Source: Phycisphaerales bacterium UBA2266 (lineage in GTDB: Bacteria > Planctomycetota > Phycisphaerae > Sedimentisphaerales > Anaerobacaceae). From it: DNA of 15,808 nt. The DNA lies in NCBI GenBank assembly GCA_002347125.1, contig DDXG01000163.1:1-15808 (forward strand), given 5' to 3'. Shown here piece after piece: positions 8,183-14,160 of the stretch (positions within the stretch are counted from its first letter, which is position 1; each line of letters starts with the position of its first letter). The notes below the pieces were generated by a model. The model made no database searches. It was not told the origin of the DNA and was given only the letters and a program-made list of their open reading frames with translations. The translations under genes and the position numbers were made by a program.

Positions 8183-8413
8183 CTACTTCTTTACCTCGGC
8201 CGCTGGGGCTCCAGCCTCGGCTTCCCCCTTGCCTTCTTTCAACTTCTTACCCGCGCGTGCCTTGCGATGAGCCACCTTTGGAAGCCCCAACGCAGTGGCG
8301 CCATCCTCCCAGCGATCCTCTTCCTTGAGCACATCGACGCGCTCGGCCCGACTGAGAACATTCCGATGCCGCGACAATGCCCCCTTAACCTTCAACGAAC
8401 GATCAACACTCAT
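8183..8413 (-). CDS. Small basic PVC-superphylum signature protein (nucleic-acid binding)
   Basis: The protein has 76 residues with the conserved block SLKVKG-x-LSRHRNVLSRAERV near the N-terminus and GLPKV-x-HRKARAGKKLK in the middle, then an Ala/Glu/Lys tail. I recognise it as the small basic protein described as unique to Planctomycetes, Verrucomicrobia, Chlamydiae and relatives. Published work on that protein reported non-specific DNA/RNA binding and suggested a housekeeping role. The start is supported by AGGAG eight bases before the ATG. It lies 17 bases after the SPOR-like membrane protein gene, whose transcript it probably shares, and is followed by a hairpin terminator. No membrane segment or catalytic motif is present. 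The exact cellular function is not established. Confidence 0.88.
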   Translation of the reverse strand: MSVDRSLKVKGALSRHRNVLSRAERVDVLKEEDRWEDGATALGLPKVAHRKARAGKKLKEGKGEAEAGAPAAEVKK

Positions 8414-8430
8414 CGATACAGACTCCTGAA

Positions 8431-9309
8431 CTAATCATCAAGTTTCATGCCGTAGGCGTCGCTAAAAAGCCTCGGTGCAAAGCTTTCAAAACCTTCCGGG
8501 GCCTTATAGCCCGCCCCGATCTCGATTATCTTTGCGCGGGCCGCGTACCCGTCCGAACCGGGTTTGCCCGGGTTCTCATATCGGTTCGTGGTTACCAGAT
8601 AGTACCTGTCACGGATCTTTCGAATCTCCGTCGCAATCGCCTTTGACGCAAAGAACTGCTGAACCGGCACAAGGTCTTCCTTGCGCGGGAACGTCTGTAT
8701 AACAATCCGGTTCGAACCAGTCGATACCGGCGGAACCGCCGCCGTCGCACCAGCCCCATCAGAAGCGGCGGGGCCCACCGCAGCAACAGGCTCCACGGGC
8801 ATGCCCGGTTGAGGTTGCACAATGCCTGCCGGTGCATTCTGGACTCCGGCGGTGCTCGCGGCGCCGCCCGTTGGTCCGGAATCGCCGCCGGCATCCGCGG
8901 AACGACTCACGCCGGATCGCTGACCCAGGCGGTATGACCCAACCACGGCGAGAACCAGAACCAGGACCGCCGCAACGACCGCCTGATACGGCACCGAGAA
9001 CTCCACGCGCCCGGCATTAACCTGGACCGTACGCGGCCTCTTGCGCCAACGGACCCCGCCATGTTCAGCCACGGCATCAATCTCGGCCCTTACGGCCCGG
9101 TCCTCGGGTTCGCGCTCAACCGTCGGTTCCGATTCGACCTCTGTTACCGGCTCGACCGCCTCTGCCGTCAGCCGAGGCGGCGATTGCTCAACCTCCGCCT
9201 TTGGCGGTTCACCCTCCGGGTGCAACGGCTCGACCTTCGCGCCGGCCGGCTGCATCTTGCTCTTGCCGATAACCTCGTACAATGCCTTTTTGCCGCGATT
9301 CCGAGCCAT
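8431..9309 (-). CDS. Single-pass membrane protein with SPOR-like C-terminal domain
   Basis: The protein has 292 residues from the ATG at 9309 (MARNRGKKALYEVIGKS). A GTG 21 bases upstream is in frame, but the basic, conserved-looking N-terminus favours the ATG. Layout: a basic N-terminal motif (1-20), an acidic Pro/Glu-rich cytoplasmic stretch (25-85), a juxtamembrane block WRKRPRTVQVNAGRVEFSVP (88-107), one membrane segment (about 108-126), a Gly/Ala/Pro-rich linker (130-198), and a folded C-terminal region (200-270). This last region begins RIVIQTFPRKEDLVPVQQFF and continues to RDRYYLVTTNRY, matching the strand-helix-strand pattern of SPOR domains. SPOR domains bind denuded peptidoglycan glycan at division sites, so a periplasmic cell-envelope role is inferred. 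The match is by pattern only; the domain could be a divergent relative. The PVC signature protein gene follows 17 bases later. Confidence 0.78.
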   Translation of the reverse strand: MARNRGKKALYEVIGKSKMQPAGAKVEPLHPEGEPPKAEVEQSPPRLTAEAVEPVTEVESEPTVEREPEDRAVRAEIDAVAEHGGVRWRKRPRTVQVNAGRVEFSVPYQAVVAAVLVLVLAVVGSYRLGQRSGVSRSADAGGDSGPTGGAASTAGVQNAPAGIVQPQPGMPVEPVAAVGPAASDGAGATAAVPPVSTGSNRIVIQTFPRKEDLVPVQQFFASKAIATEIRKIRDRYYLVTTNRYENPGKPGSDGYAARAKIIEIGAGYKAPEGFESFAPRLFSDAYGMKLDD

Positions 9310-9350
9310 AAGAGCACACCCACAGACCACGCCGTTCGTAACGGGCTCCG

Positions 9351-9379
9351 ATCATACAGCGGCCCCGCCGCAACCGCAA
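9351..9379 (-). promoter_or_regulatory. Probable sigma-70-type promoter for the SPOR-like/PVC signature gene pair
   Basis: On the minus strand a -35 box TTGCGG (9374-9379) is followed after exactly 17 bases by a -10 box TATGAT (9351-9356). The -10 lies about 41 bases before the ATG at 9309, leaving a leader of roughly 35 bases. Spacing and position fit a functional promoter, although sigma-70 consensus use in this lineage is assumed. Confidence 0.5.
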
Positions 9380-9415
9380 GCGAAAACCGCTGAAAAAGCA
9401 ACCCATCTGTATACT

Positions 9416-9547
9416 CTATTCCACCAGCTCATTCAACACCATTTGCACGCCCGGTCCCACTTTTTGCCCGAAATCGCCTCCAGCGCCGCTGTCGCCGGCC
9501 CCGGCGCCCCACACCCCGCCCCGCCTCATACCGGCCGAGGCGCCCAT
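9416..9547 (-). CDS. Doubtful small open frame, 43 codons
   Basis: The frame runs from an ATG at 9547 (second ATG at 9529) to a TAG at 9416. The N-terminal half is Gly/Ala-rich and may be a by-product of the GC-rich sequence. The C-terminal end, FGQKVGPGVQMVLNELVE, looks more protein-like. No Shine-Dalgarno site precedes either ATG, and I recognise no family. It ends about 36 bases before the inferred promoter of the SPOR-like gene. It may be a small gene, the remnant of a lost gene, or chance. Confidence 0.2.
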   Translation of the reverse strand: MGASAGMRRGGVWGAGAGDSGAGGDFGQKVGPGVQMVLNELVE

Positions 9548-9574
9548 AAGCGTTTTTTTGGCCCCCTAATGGGC
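9542..9574. repeat. Imperfect inverted repeat just upstream of the rpmF promoter
   Basis: GCCCATAAG at 9542-9550 pairs with CTAATGGGC at 9566-9574 (eight of nine positions, one A-A mismatch) across a 15-base centre that contains T7. It ends 20 bases before the TTGACA box. It could be an operator for a regulator of lipid synthesis or a chance hairpin. No known operator consensus is recognised. Confidence 0.3.
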
Positions 9575-9594
9575 AACCTTGCCCGAATTTTCGC

Positions 9595-9623
9595 TTGACA
9601 ACCCCTTTGCGTTCAACTATTCA
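9595..9623 (+). promoter_or_regulatory. Candidate promoter of the rpmF-plsX-fab operon
   Basis: A perfect -35 box TTGACA (9595-9600) is followed after 17 bases by TATTCA (9618-9623), which matches the -10 consensus at only three of six positions. The inferred start near base 9630 would leave a leader of about 55 bases before rpmF. The strong -35 and correct position support it; the weak -10 lowers confidence. Confidence 0.45.
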
Positions 9624-9684
9624 ATTGCCTTTTAGCATCTTCCGTGGGCTATCAGTCTATACCAATACCTGGAGCAGGATCGTA

Positions 9685-9870
9685 ATGCTACCAACGAAGA
9701 AAACAAGCAAGAGCCGCACCCGCACCCGTAGGGCCCATCACCGGCTCAAGCCCGTCAACTACTCGCTCTGTACGAAGTGCGGCCAGGCAAAGCTGCCCCA
9801 TGCCGCCTGTCGCAACTGCGGCTACCTCAACCCCAACGTCACCCTCGACCTCAGCAAGGACGAAAGCTGA
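9685..9870 (+). CDS. rpmF: Ribosomal protein bL32
   Basis: The protein has 61 residues, a normal length for bL32. The basic N-terminus KKTSKSRTRTRRAHHRLKP matches the family's opening. A zinc ribbon follows, with Cys29-x2-Cys32 and Cys42-x2-Cys45 (CTKCG ... CRNCGY), so this is the zinc-binding form. The protein is a structural component of the large ribosomal subunit. The ATG at 9685 is chosen over upstream in-frame TTG/GTG codons because the family begins exactly here and AGGA lies five bases before it. It opens the lipid-synthesis cluster, an arrangement conserved across many bacteria, with plsX starting four bases after its stop. yceD, which normally precedes it, is not found upstream. Confidence 0.96.
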   Translation: MLPTKKTSKSRTRTRRAHHRLKPVNYSLCTKCGQAKLPHAACRNCGYLNPNVTLDLSKDES

Positions 9871-9874
9871 AAAT

Positions 9875-10900
9875 ATGCGCATCGCAATTGACGCCATGGG
9901 CGGCGACAATGCACCCGACGAGGTCATCGCCGGAGCGATCGAGGCCGTGGACTCGCTGGCGCCCGACGACCGCATTATCCTCGTAGGTCTCGAAGATGTC
10001 ATTCATGCGCAGGTGCCGGACAAGGCCCGCTATAGAGATGTAATCAGCATTGTCCATGCCCCCGAGAATATCGGCATGGACGAGACTCCTATTGAGAGCC
10101 TGCGAAGAAAACCGAAGAGTTCCATTGCTGTGGCCGCCAAACTCGTCAAGCGGGACCAGGCCGAGGCCGTCATCTCCGCCGGCAACACCGGTGCCTGTGT
10201 CGCCGCTTTTCAGATGCGGATGCGCAATCTCGAAGGTGTCAACCGCCCCGGAATCGCCGTCGTGTTTCCAACGATGCACGGTCCCGTCACCATCTGCGAC
10301 GTCGGCGCCAACATCGCCTGCAAGCCCATCAACCTTTACCAGTACGCTATCATGGCGCGTTCCTATTCCAAGCACGTGCTGGGCATTGAGAGTCCCCGCG
10401 TCGGTCTTCTGAGCATCGGCCAGGAGGACGCCAAGGGCAATGAAGTCGTCAAGAAGACCCGCGAACTCATGCGGGCCGACAAGAAGATCAACTTCGTCGG
10501 CAATATAGAAGGCCGCGAGATCTTCCGGGGTGTCTGTGATGTTGCCGTCTGCGACGGATTCGTCGGGAACGTTGTGCTCAAACTCACCGAGGGCGTCGTC
10601 GATTGCCTGTTCTCCGCCATCAAGCACGAACTCATGCAGGAGAAGCTCCGCCTGGCCATGAAGTTCAAGCCCGTGATGATGCGAATCTATCAGAAATACG
10701 ACTACAACGAGTACGGCGGCGCCCCCCTGCTCGGCGTCAATGGAACCGCCATTATCTGCCACGGATCGAGCAAGAGCCGAACCATCAAGAACGCCATCAT
10801 GGCCGCCAAGAAGTTCCACATCGCACGCATCAACGACAGGGTCGTGGAGTACCTGGCCGCCGCCAGCGTAAGGACACCGGATGACCAGACCAGCCAGTGA
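9875..10900 (+). CDS. plsX: Phosphate acyltransferase PlsX
   Basis: The protein has 341 residues, the usual size. PlsX converts acyl-ACP and phosphate to acyl-phosphate, the donor used by PlsY to start phospholipid synthesis, and acts at the inner membrane surface. Recognised blocks are IDAMGGDNAP (5-14), SAGNTGA (101-107), TICDVGAN (139-146), GLLSIGQEDAKGNE (177-190), FVGNIEGREI (207-216) and CDGFVGNVVLK (226-236). The ATG at 9875 is chosen because the family begins MRIAIDAMGGD; it lies four bases after the rpmF stop, suggesting translational coupling, with AAGGA somewhat distant inside rpmF. The end overlaps the fabH start by 20 bases. Confidence 0.97.
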   Translation: MRIAIDAMGGDNAPDEVIAGAIEAVDSLAPDDRIILVGLEDVIHAQVPDKARYRDVISIVHAPENIGMDETPIESLRRKPKSSIAVAAKLVKRDQAEAVISAGNTGACVAAFQMRMRNLEGVNRPGIAVVFPTMHGPVTICDVGANIACKPINLYQYAIMARSYSKHVLGIESPRVGLLSIGQEDAKGNEVVKKTRELMRADKKINFVGNIEGREIFRGVCDVAVCDGFVGNVVLKLTEGVVDCLFSAIKHELMQEKLRLAMKFKPVMMRIYQKYDYNEYGGAPLLGVNGTAIICHGSSKSRTIKNAIMAAKKFHIARINDRVVEYLAAASVRTPDDQTSQ

Positions 10901-11894
10901 CCCCCCTATCGCCTACCGAGCAGTCATCACCGGCCACGGGTCCTTTGCGCCGCCCAAGACCATCACCAACGATGATCTCGCCAGAATGGTCGACACCTCC
11001 GACGAGTGGATCACCACCCGCACGGGCATAAAGACTCGGCACATCAGTTCCGACAGCGAGACCACCGCCCAGCTTGCCACCGAAGCGGCCCGCAGGGCCC
11101 TTGACGAGGCCTCCCTGGACCCCGCTGATGTCGAGATGATTATCGTCGCTACCATCACCCCGGAGATGGTTTTTCCCTCGACCGCGTGCTTCGTCCAAAG
11201 CGCCCTGCGCGCCACGAACGCCTTCGTCTTCGACATCGGCGCCGCATGCAGCGGATTCGTTTACAGCCTCTACATCGCCCAGCAGTTCATCGAAACCGGC
11301 CGTCTGACGAACGCACTGATCATCGGCGCCGAGACACTCACGAAAATCACCAACTGGACGGATCGCACCAGTTGCATTCTCTTTGGCGACGGCGCCGGCG
11401 CCGTCGTCCTTGAGCGCAGCACCGACCCCGACCGGGGAATACTCTACAGCACCCTGGGCGCCGACGGCGATTCGTGGCAGGCCCTCAACTGCCAGGCCTA
11501 CGGCTCCCGGCACCCCGCCGACAGACTGCTTGACGACCCCAAGAAGATCTACATGGAGATACAGGGCCGCCAGGTGTACCAGCAGGCCGTCCGACGCATC
11601 GTGGACGCCGTCAACGATTGTCTGCGGCATTGTGGCATGACCATCGACGACCTGGACATGTTCATCTCCCACCAGATGAACGCCAGAATCATCGAGTCTG
11701 CCATGAAACGCCTCGAATTGCCCCCGGAAAAGGTCTTCATCAACATCACCGAATACGGCAACACGTCGGCCGCCTCCGTCCCTATCGCCTTCGACGAGTG
11801 TATGCGCTCCGGCCGCGTCAAACGTGGCGATACAGTCCTGTTCGTCGCCTTCGGCGCCGGACTGACCTGGGGGGCAAACGTCGTCAGACTCTGA
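10881..11894 (+). CDS. fabH: Beta-ketoacyl-ACP synthase III (KAS III)
   Basis: The protein has 337 residues. FabH condenses acetyl-CoA or another short acyl-CoA with malonyl-ACP to start fatty-acid synthesis. The catalytic triad is visible: Cys123 in GAACSGF, His264 in SHQMNARI and Asn294 in EYGNTSAAS. The N-terminal substrate-binding block DEWITTRTGIKTRH (41-54) and the FGDGAGAVVL motif (168-177) are also present. The usual PHQAN is replaced here by SHQMN, a mild variant that keeps the catalytic His. The start overlaps the last 20 bases of plsX, with AAGGA six bases before the ATG, so translation is probably coupled. A stable hairpin follows the stop, before fabD. Confidence 0.97.
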   Translation: MTRPASDPPIAYRAVITGHGSFAPPKTITNDDLARMVDTSDEWITTRTGIKTRHISSDSETTAQLATEAARRALDEASLDPADVEMIIVATITPEMVFPSTACFVQSALRATNAFVFDIGAACSGFVYSLYIAQQFIETGRLTNALIIGAETLTKITNWTDRTSCILFGDGAGAVVLERSTDPDRGILYSTLGADGDSWQALNCQAYGSRHPADRLLDDPKKIYMEIQGRQVYQQAVRRIVDAVNDCLRHCGMTIDDLDMFISHQMNARIIESAMKRLELPPEKVFINITEYGNTSAASVPIAFDECMRSGRVKRGDTVLFVAFGAGLTWGANVVRL

Positions 11895-11900
11895 TACACA

Positions 11901-11920
11901 AGGCCCGCCGGTCTTCGGGC
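11901..11920 (+). other. GC-rich intercistronic hairpin between fabH and fabD
   Basis: GGCCCG (11901-11906) pairs with CGGGCC (11915-11920) across an eight-base loop, starting six bases after the fabH stop. There is no T-run, so it is not a typical terminator. It could stabilise the 3' end of fabH mRNA or mark a processing site. Confidence 0.35.
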
Positions 11921-11956
11921 CGGACGCCCCTGCCGCACAGACCACAGGATAGGACT

Positions 11957-12895
11957 ATGATAAGAGCGTTTATATTCCCCGGCCAGGGAGCACAAGCGGT
12001 AGGCATGGGTGCCGACGTGGCTGCCGAATTCCCCGTCGCCGCCGAGGTATTCGGCGCCGCCAACGACATTCTCGGGTTCGACCTGCGGAGGCTCTGCTTT
12101 GAAGGCCCCGCCGAACAGCTCAACACCACGACCATATCTCAGCCGGCCATATTCACGGTCTCGGCCGCCATCCTTGAGGCCTTCAGAAGCGAACTGGGCC
12201 CCGACAGGTTCGTTGCCGACGTGACCGCGGGGCTAAGCCTGGGCGAGTACACCGCCCTCTACGCCGCCGGCGTGCTGGCCTTCGAGGACGCCCTGCGGCT
12301 GGTCCACAAGCGCGGACAGGCCATGCAGGCCGCGGCCGACGCCTCCGAAGGCGCCATGGTCAGTATCCTGGGCCTCGACGAGGACAAGACCCGCCAGGCC
12401 TGCGAACGGGCCCGCCAAGGTGAACTGCTGGAGCCGGTCAACTTCAATTGCCCCGGCCAGATCGTCGTCAGCGGCGCCATCGGCCCGTGCGAGCGCGTTG
12501 GTCCGATCTCCCTGGAATTGGGCGCCATGAAGGCCATCCGGCTGGAAGTCGCCGGGGCCTTCCACACCGAGATGATGAAGCCCGCCGCCGACGCCCTCCG
12601 CCAGGCCCTCCAGACCTGTCCGATTGTTGATCGTACCGCCGTCCGCACCATCGCCAACATTAACGCGACGTACTACGACGGCCGGCAGGCGGTCATAGAT
12701 GGGTTGACCGCCCAGCTTACCCGCCCTATCCTCTGGCACAAGTGCATGGAAACGCTTTTGGCCGACGGCGTGGAGACGTTCTATGAAATAGGCCCCGGCC
12801 GGGTCCTGACCGGGCTGATGAAACGAATCAACCGAAAAGCCAATGTGATTAACGTAAGCACCGCTCCCGCCATTCGGGAGGTCCTGGGCGCATAA
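11957..12895 (+). CDS. fabD: Malonyl-CoA:ACP transacylase
   Basis: The protein has 312 residues, a standard length. It transfers malonyl from CoA to the phosphopantetheine of ACP, supplying the elongation unit for FabH and FabF. Visible features are the oxyanion-hole loop FPGQGAQ (7-13), SQPA (61-64), the nucleophile Ser94 in GLSLGEY, Arg119 in HKRGQAM, and the catalytic His203 in AGAFHTEMM. The ATG at 11957 is chosen because the family begins at this point and AGGA lies seven bases upstream, although the frame is open for more than 300 bases further up. It follows fabH by 62 bases and precedes fabG by 27. Confidence 0.97.
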   Translation: MIRAFIFPGQGAQAVGMGADVAAEFPVAAEVFGAANDILGFDLRRLCFEGPAEQLNTTTISQPAIFTVSAAILEAFRSELGPDRFVADVTAGLSLGEYTALYAAGVLAFEDALRLVHKRGQAMQAAADASEGAMVSILGLDEDKTRQACERARQGELLEPVNFNCPGQIVVSGAIGPCERVGPISLELGAMKAIRLEVAGAFHTEMMKPAADALRQALQTCPIVDRTAVRTIANINATYYDGRQAVIDGLTAQLTRPILWHKCMETLLADGVETFYEIGPGRVLTGLMKRINRKANVINVSTAPAIREVLGA

Positions 12896-12922
12896 ACCCA
12901 ATAGGATAAGGAGGTTACAAGG

Positions 12923-13657
12923 ATGTCCGACAAGAAATTGGCCGTAGTCACAGGCGCCGCCAGGGGTATTGGAAAGGCCATTGTCCTGGAACTGCTCAAG
13001 CAGGACCGCATCGTCGCGGCCCTGGACATCAATGCTGAGCAGCTCGCCGAACTCGAAAAAGACACCGGCAGCGCCGGTCAGGTCGTCGCGCGGCGTATCG
13101 ACATCACGGATACCGAGGCCTTCACCGAGGTCCTCAATGCCCTGGCCTCGGAATACGGCGGCATCGGCATCCTCGTCAATAACGCCGGCATCACGCGCGA
13201 CGGATTGCTCATCCAGATGAGCGACGAGGATTTCGACAAGGTCATCCAGGTCAATCTCAGGGCCGCTTTTGTCGCCACCCGCGTCGCCGCCCGCTCCATG
13301 ATCCGCAACAAGTTCGGACGCATCGTAAGCCTCAGCTCCGTCTCCGGCGTCATGGGCAACCCCGGCCAGTGCAATTATGCCGCCAGCAAGGCCGGTTTGA
13401 TCGGCTTCAGCAAGACCATCGCCCGCGAGCTGGCCAAGAAGAACATCACAGCCAACTGTATCGCCCCCGGCTTCATCATCACCGAGATGACCGACAAACT
13501 CCCGGAGCTCGTCAAAGAAGCCGCCAAGCAACTCATCCCGAGACGAACCTTCGGCACCGTGGACGACGTCGCCCGCGCCGTGGCATTCTTCACCGCCGAT
13601 GAGGCCGGGTACCTCACCGGACAGGTCCTCTGTGTCGATGGCGGAATGGCCATGTGA
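12923..13657 (+). CDS. fabG: 3-oxoacyl-ACP reductase
   Basis: The protein has 244 residues, the same size as E. coli FabG. It is a classical short-chain dehydrogenase that reduces beta-ketoacyl-ACP with NADPH. The sequence shows the nucleotide-binding TGAARGIGKA (10-19), NNAG (86-89), Asn111, Ser139, and Tyr152/Lys156 in NYAASKAG; the Ser-Tyr spacing of 13 equals that of E. coli FabG. A strong Shine-Dalgarno sequence, AAGGAGG, lies eight bases before the ATG. Co-transcription with fabD is likely. It is followed by a 215-base gap holding the acpP promoter. Confidence 0.97.
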   Translation: MSDKKLAVVTGAARGIGKAIVLELLKQDRIVAALDINAEQLAELEKDTGSAGQVVARRIDITDTEAFTEVLNALASEYGGIGILVNNAGITRDGLLIQMSDEDFDKVIQVNLRAAFVATRVAARSMIRNKFGRIVSLSSVSGVMGNPGQCNYAASKAGLIGFSKTIARELAKKNITANCIAPGFIITEMTDKLPELVKEAAKQLIPRRTFGTVDDVARAVAFFTADEAGYLTGQVLCVDGGMAM

Positions 13658-13718
13658 CCCCCGCGGAACCCGTCTTTCTGCGCTCTTATGGGATGTTCGG
13701 AACACCCGCGCAACGCCC

Positions 13719-13768
13719 AAAAAAACTGAAAAAAAATGATTGTGGTGCCATAAGCGACCCGTTAATAT
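13719..13768 (+). promoter_or_regulatory. acpP promoter with upstream A-tracts
   Basis: A -35 box TTGTGG (13740-13745) and a -10 box TAATAT (13763-13768) are separated by 17 bases. Immediately upstream are A7 (13719-13725) and A8 (13729-13736), the kind of A-tract that acts as an UP element for the RNA polymerase alpha subunit. The predicted leader is about 95-100 bases. An independent strong promoter fits the high demand for ACP. Confidence 0.6.
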
Positions 13769-13848
13769 ACCCGCCGAATTAGGCAGACGTACATAATCGC
13801 CGGACTTGGTTTGGACGCCGAAGCGCCGACCTGTAAAGATGAGAATAA

Positions 13849-13865
13849 CCCTGATTTTAGGGAGG
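13849..13865 (+). promoter_or_regulatory. acpP ribosome binding site, partly inside a small hairpin
   Basis: AGGGAGG (13859-13865) is a strong Shine-Dalgarno sequence seven bases before the GTG start. Its first four bases can pair with CCCT (13849-13852) across a six-base loop. With only four base pairs the structure is weak and may tune rather than block initiation. The site decides for the GTG at 13873, because the ATG at 13866 is out of frame. Confidence 0.45.
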
Positions 13866-13872
13866 ATGACAA

Positions 13873-14145
13873 GTGAGTCCTGCTGACATCGATCCAAAGG
13901 CTATCGAGGCCAAGGTCATTGAAATCATTAGCGAGCAGATGGGCGTCGACAAAGGCGAAATCTCGCGCGAGACCTCGTTTATCAATGATCTGAATGCCGA
14001 TTCGCTCGACACCGTCGAACTCGTTATGGAATTTGAGGACGAGTTCAACATGAGCATCCCCGACGAAGAGGCCGAGAAAATACAGACTGTCGGCGCCGCC
14101 GTCGACTACATCGTTCAGGTCGCCCAATCACAGGCCGGCGAGTAA
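13873..14145 (+). CDS. acpP: Acyl carrier protein
   Basis: The protein has 90 residues and is strongly acidic with a four-helix pattern. Ser44 in [12 protein letters not shown] is the attachment site for 4'-phosphopantetheine; E. coli has [12 protein letters not shown]. It carries the growing acyl chain through every step done by the neighbouring enzymes and donates to PlsX. The start is GTG at 13873, backed by a strong ribosome binding site. It is a little longer than the usual 77-80 residues, with extra residues at both ends. It has its own promoter after a 215-base gap and lies 15 bases before fabF. Its codons are less biased to C at position three than those of its neighbours, consistent with a highly expressed gene. 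Confidence 0.98.
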   Translation: MSPADIDPKAIEAKVIEIISEQMGVDKGEISRETSFINDLNADSLDTVELVMEFEDEFNMSIPDEEAEKIQTVGAAVDYIVQVAQSQAGE

Positions 14146-14160
14146 CACTGCCGCAATGCT

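Larger units (their letters stand above)
9310..9684. other. Divergent control region between the SPOR-like gene and rpmF
   Basis: This 375-base stretch separates genes reading outward on both strands. It holds a sigma-70-like promoter for each direction, a GC-rich central part with nested inverted repeats (about 9500-9575), and one 43-codon minus-strand open frame of doubtful status (9416-9547). No yceD (DUF177) gene, the usual neighbour before rpmF, is present. Confidence 0.6.

Noticed and set aside
13690..13707. GGG-TGTT/AACA-CCC hairpin after fabG as a terminator
   Set aside because: It is followed by A-tracts, not T, on the fabG strand, so it does not fit an intrinsic terminator; at most it protects the mRNA end.
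13866..13886. ATG overlapping the acpP start as an alternative start or leader peptide
   Set aside because: It is out of frame with acpP, stops after six codons, and lies too close to the ribosome binding site.
12233..13897. 554-codon minus-strand open frame opposite fabD and fabG
   Set aside because: It is antisense to two well-conserved enzymes; the translation is Gly/Asp-rich and without domain structure. High GC makes stops rare on the opposite strand.
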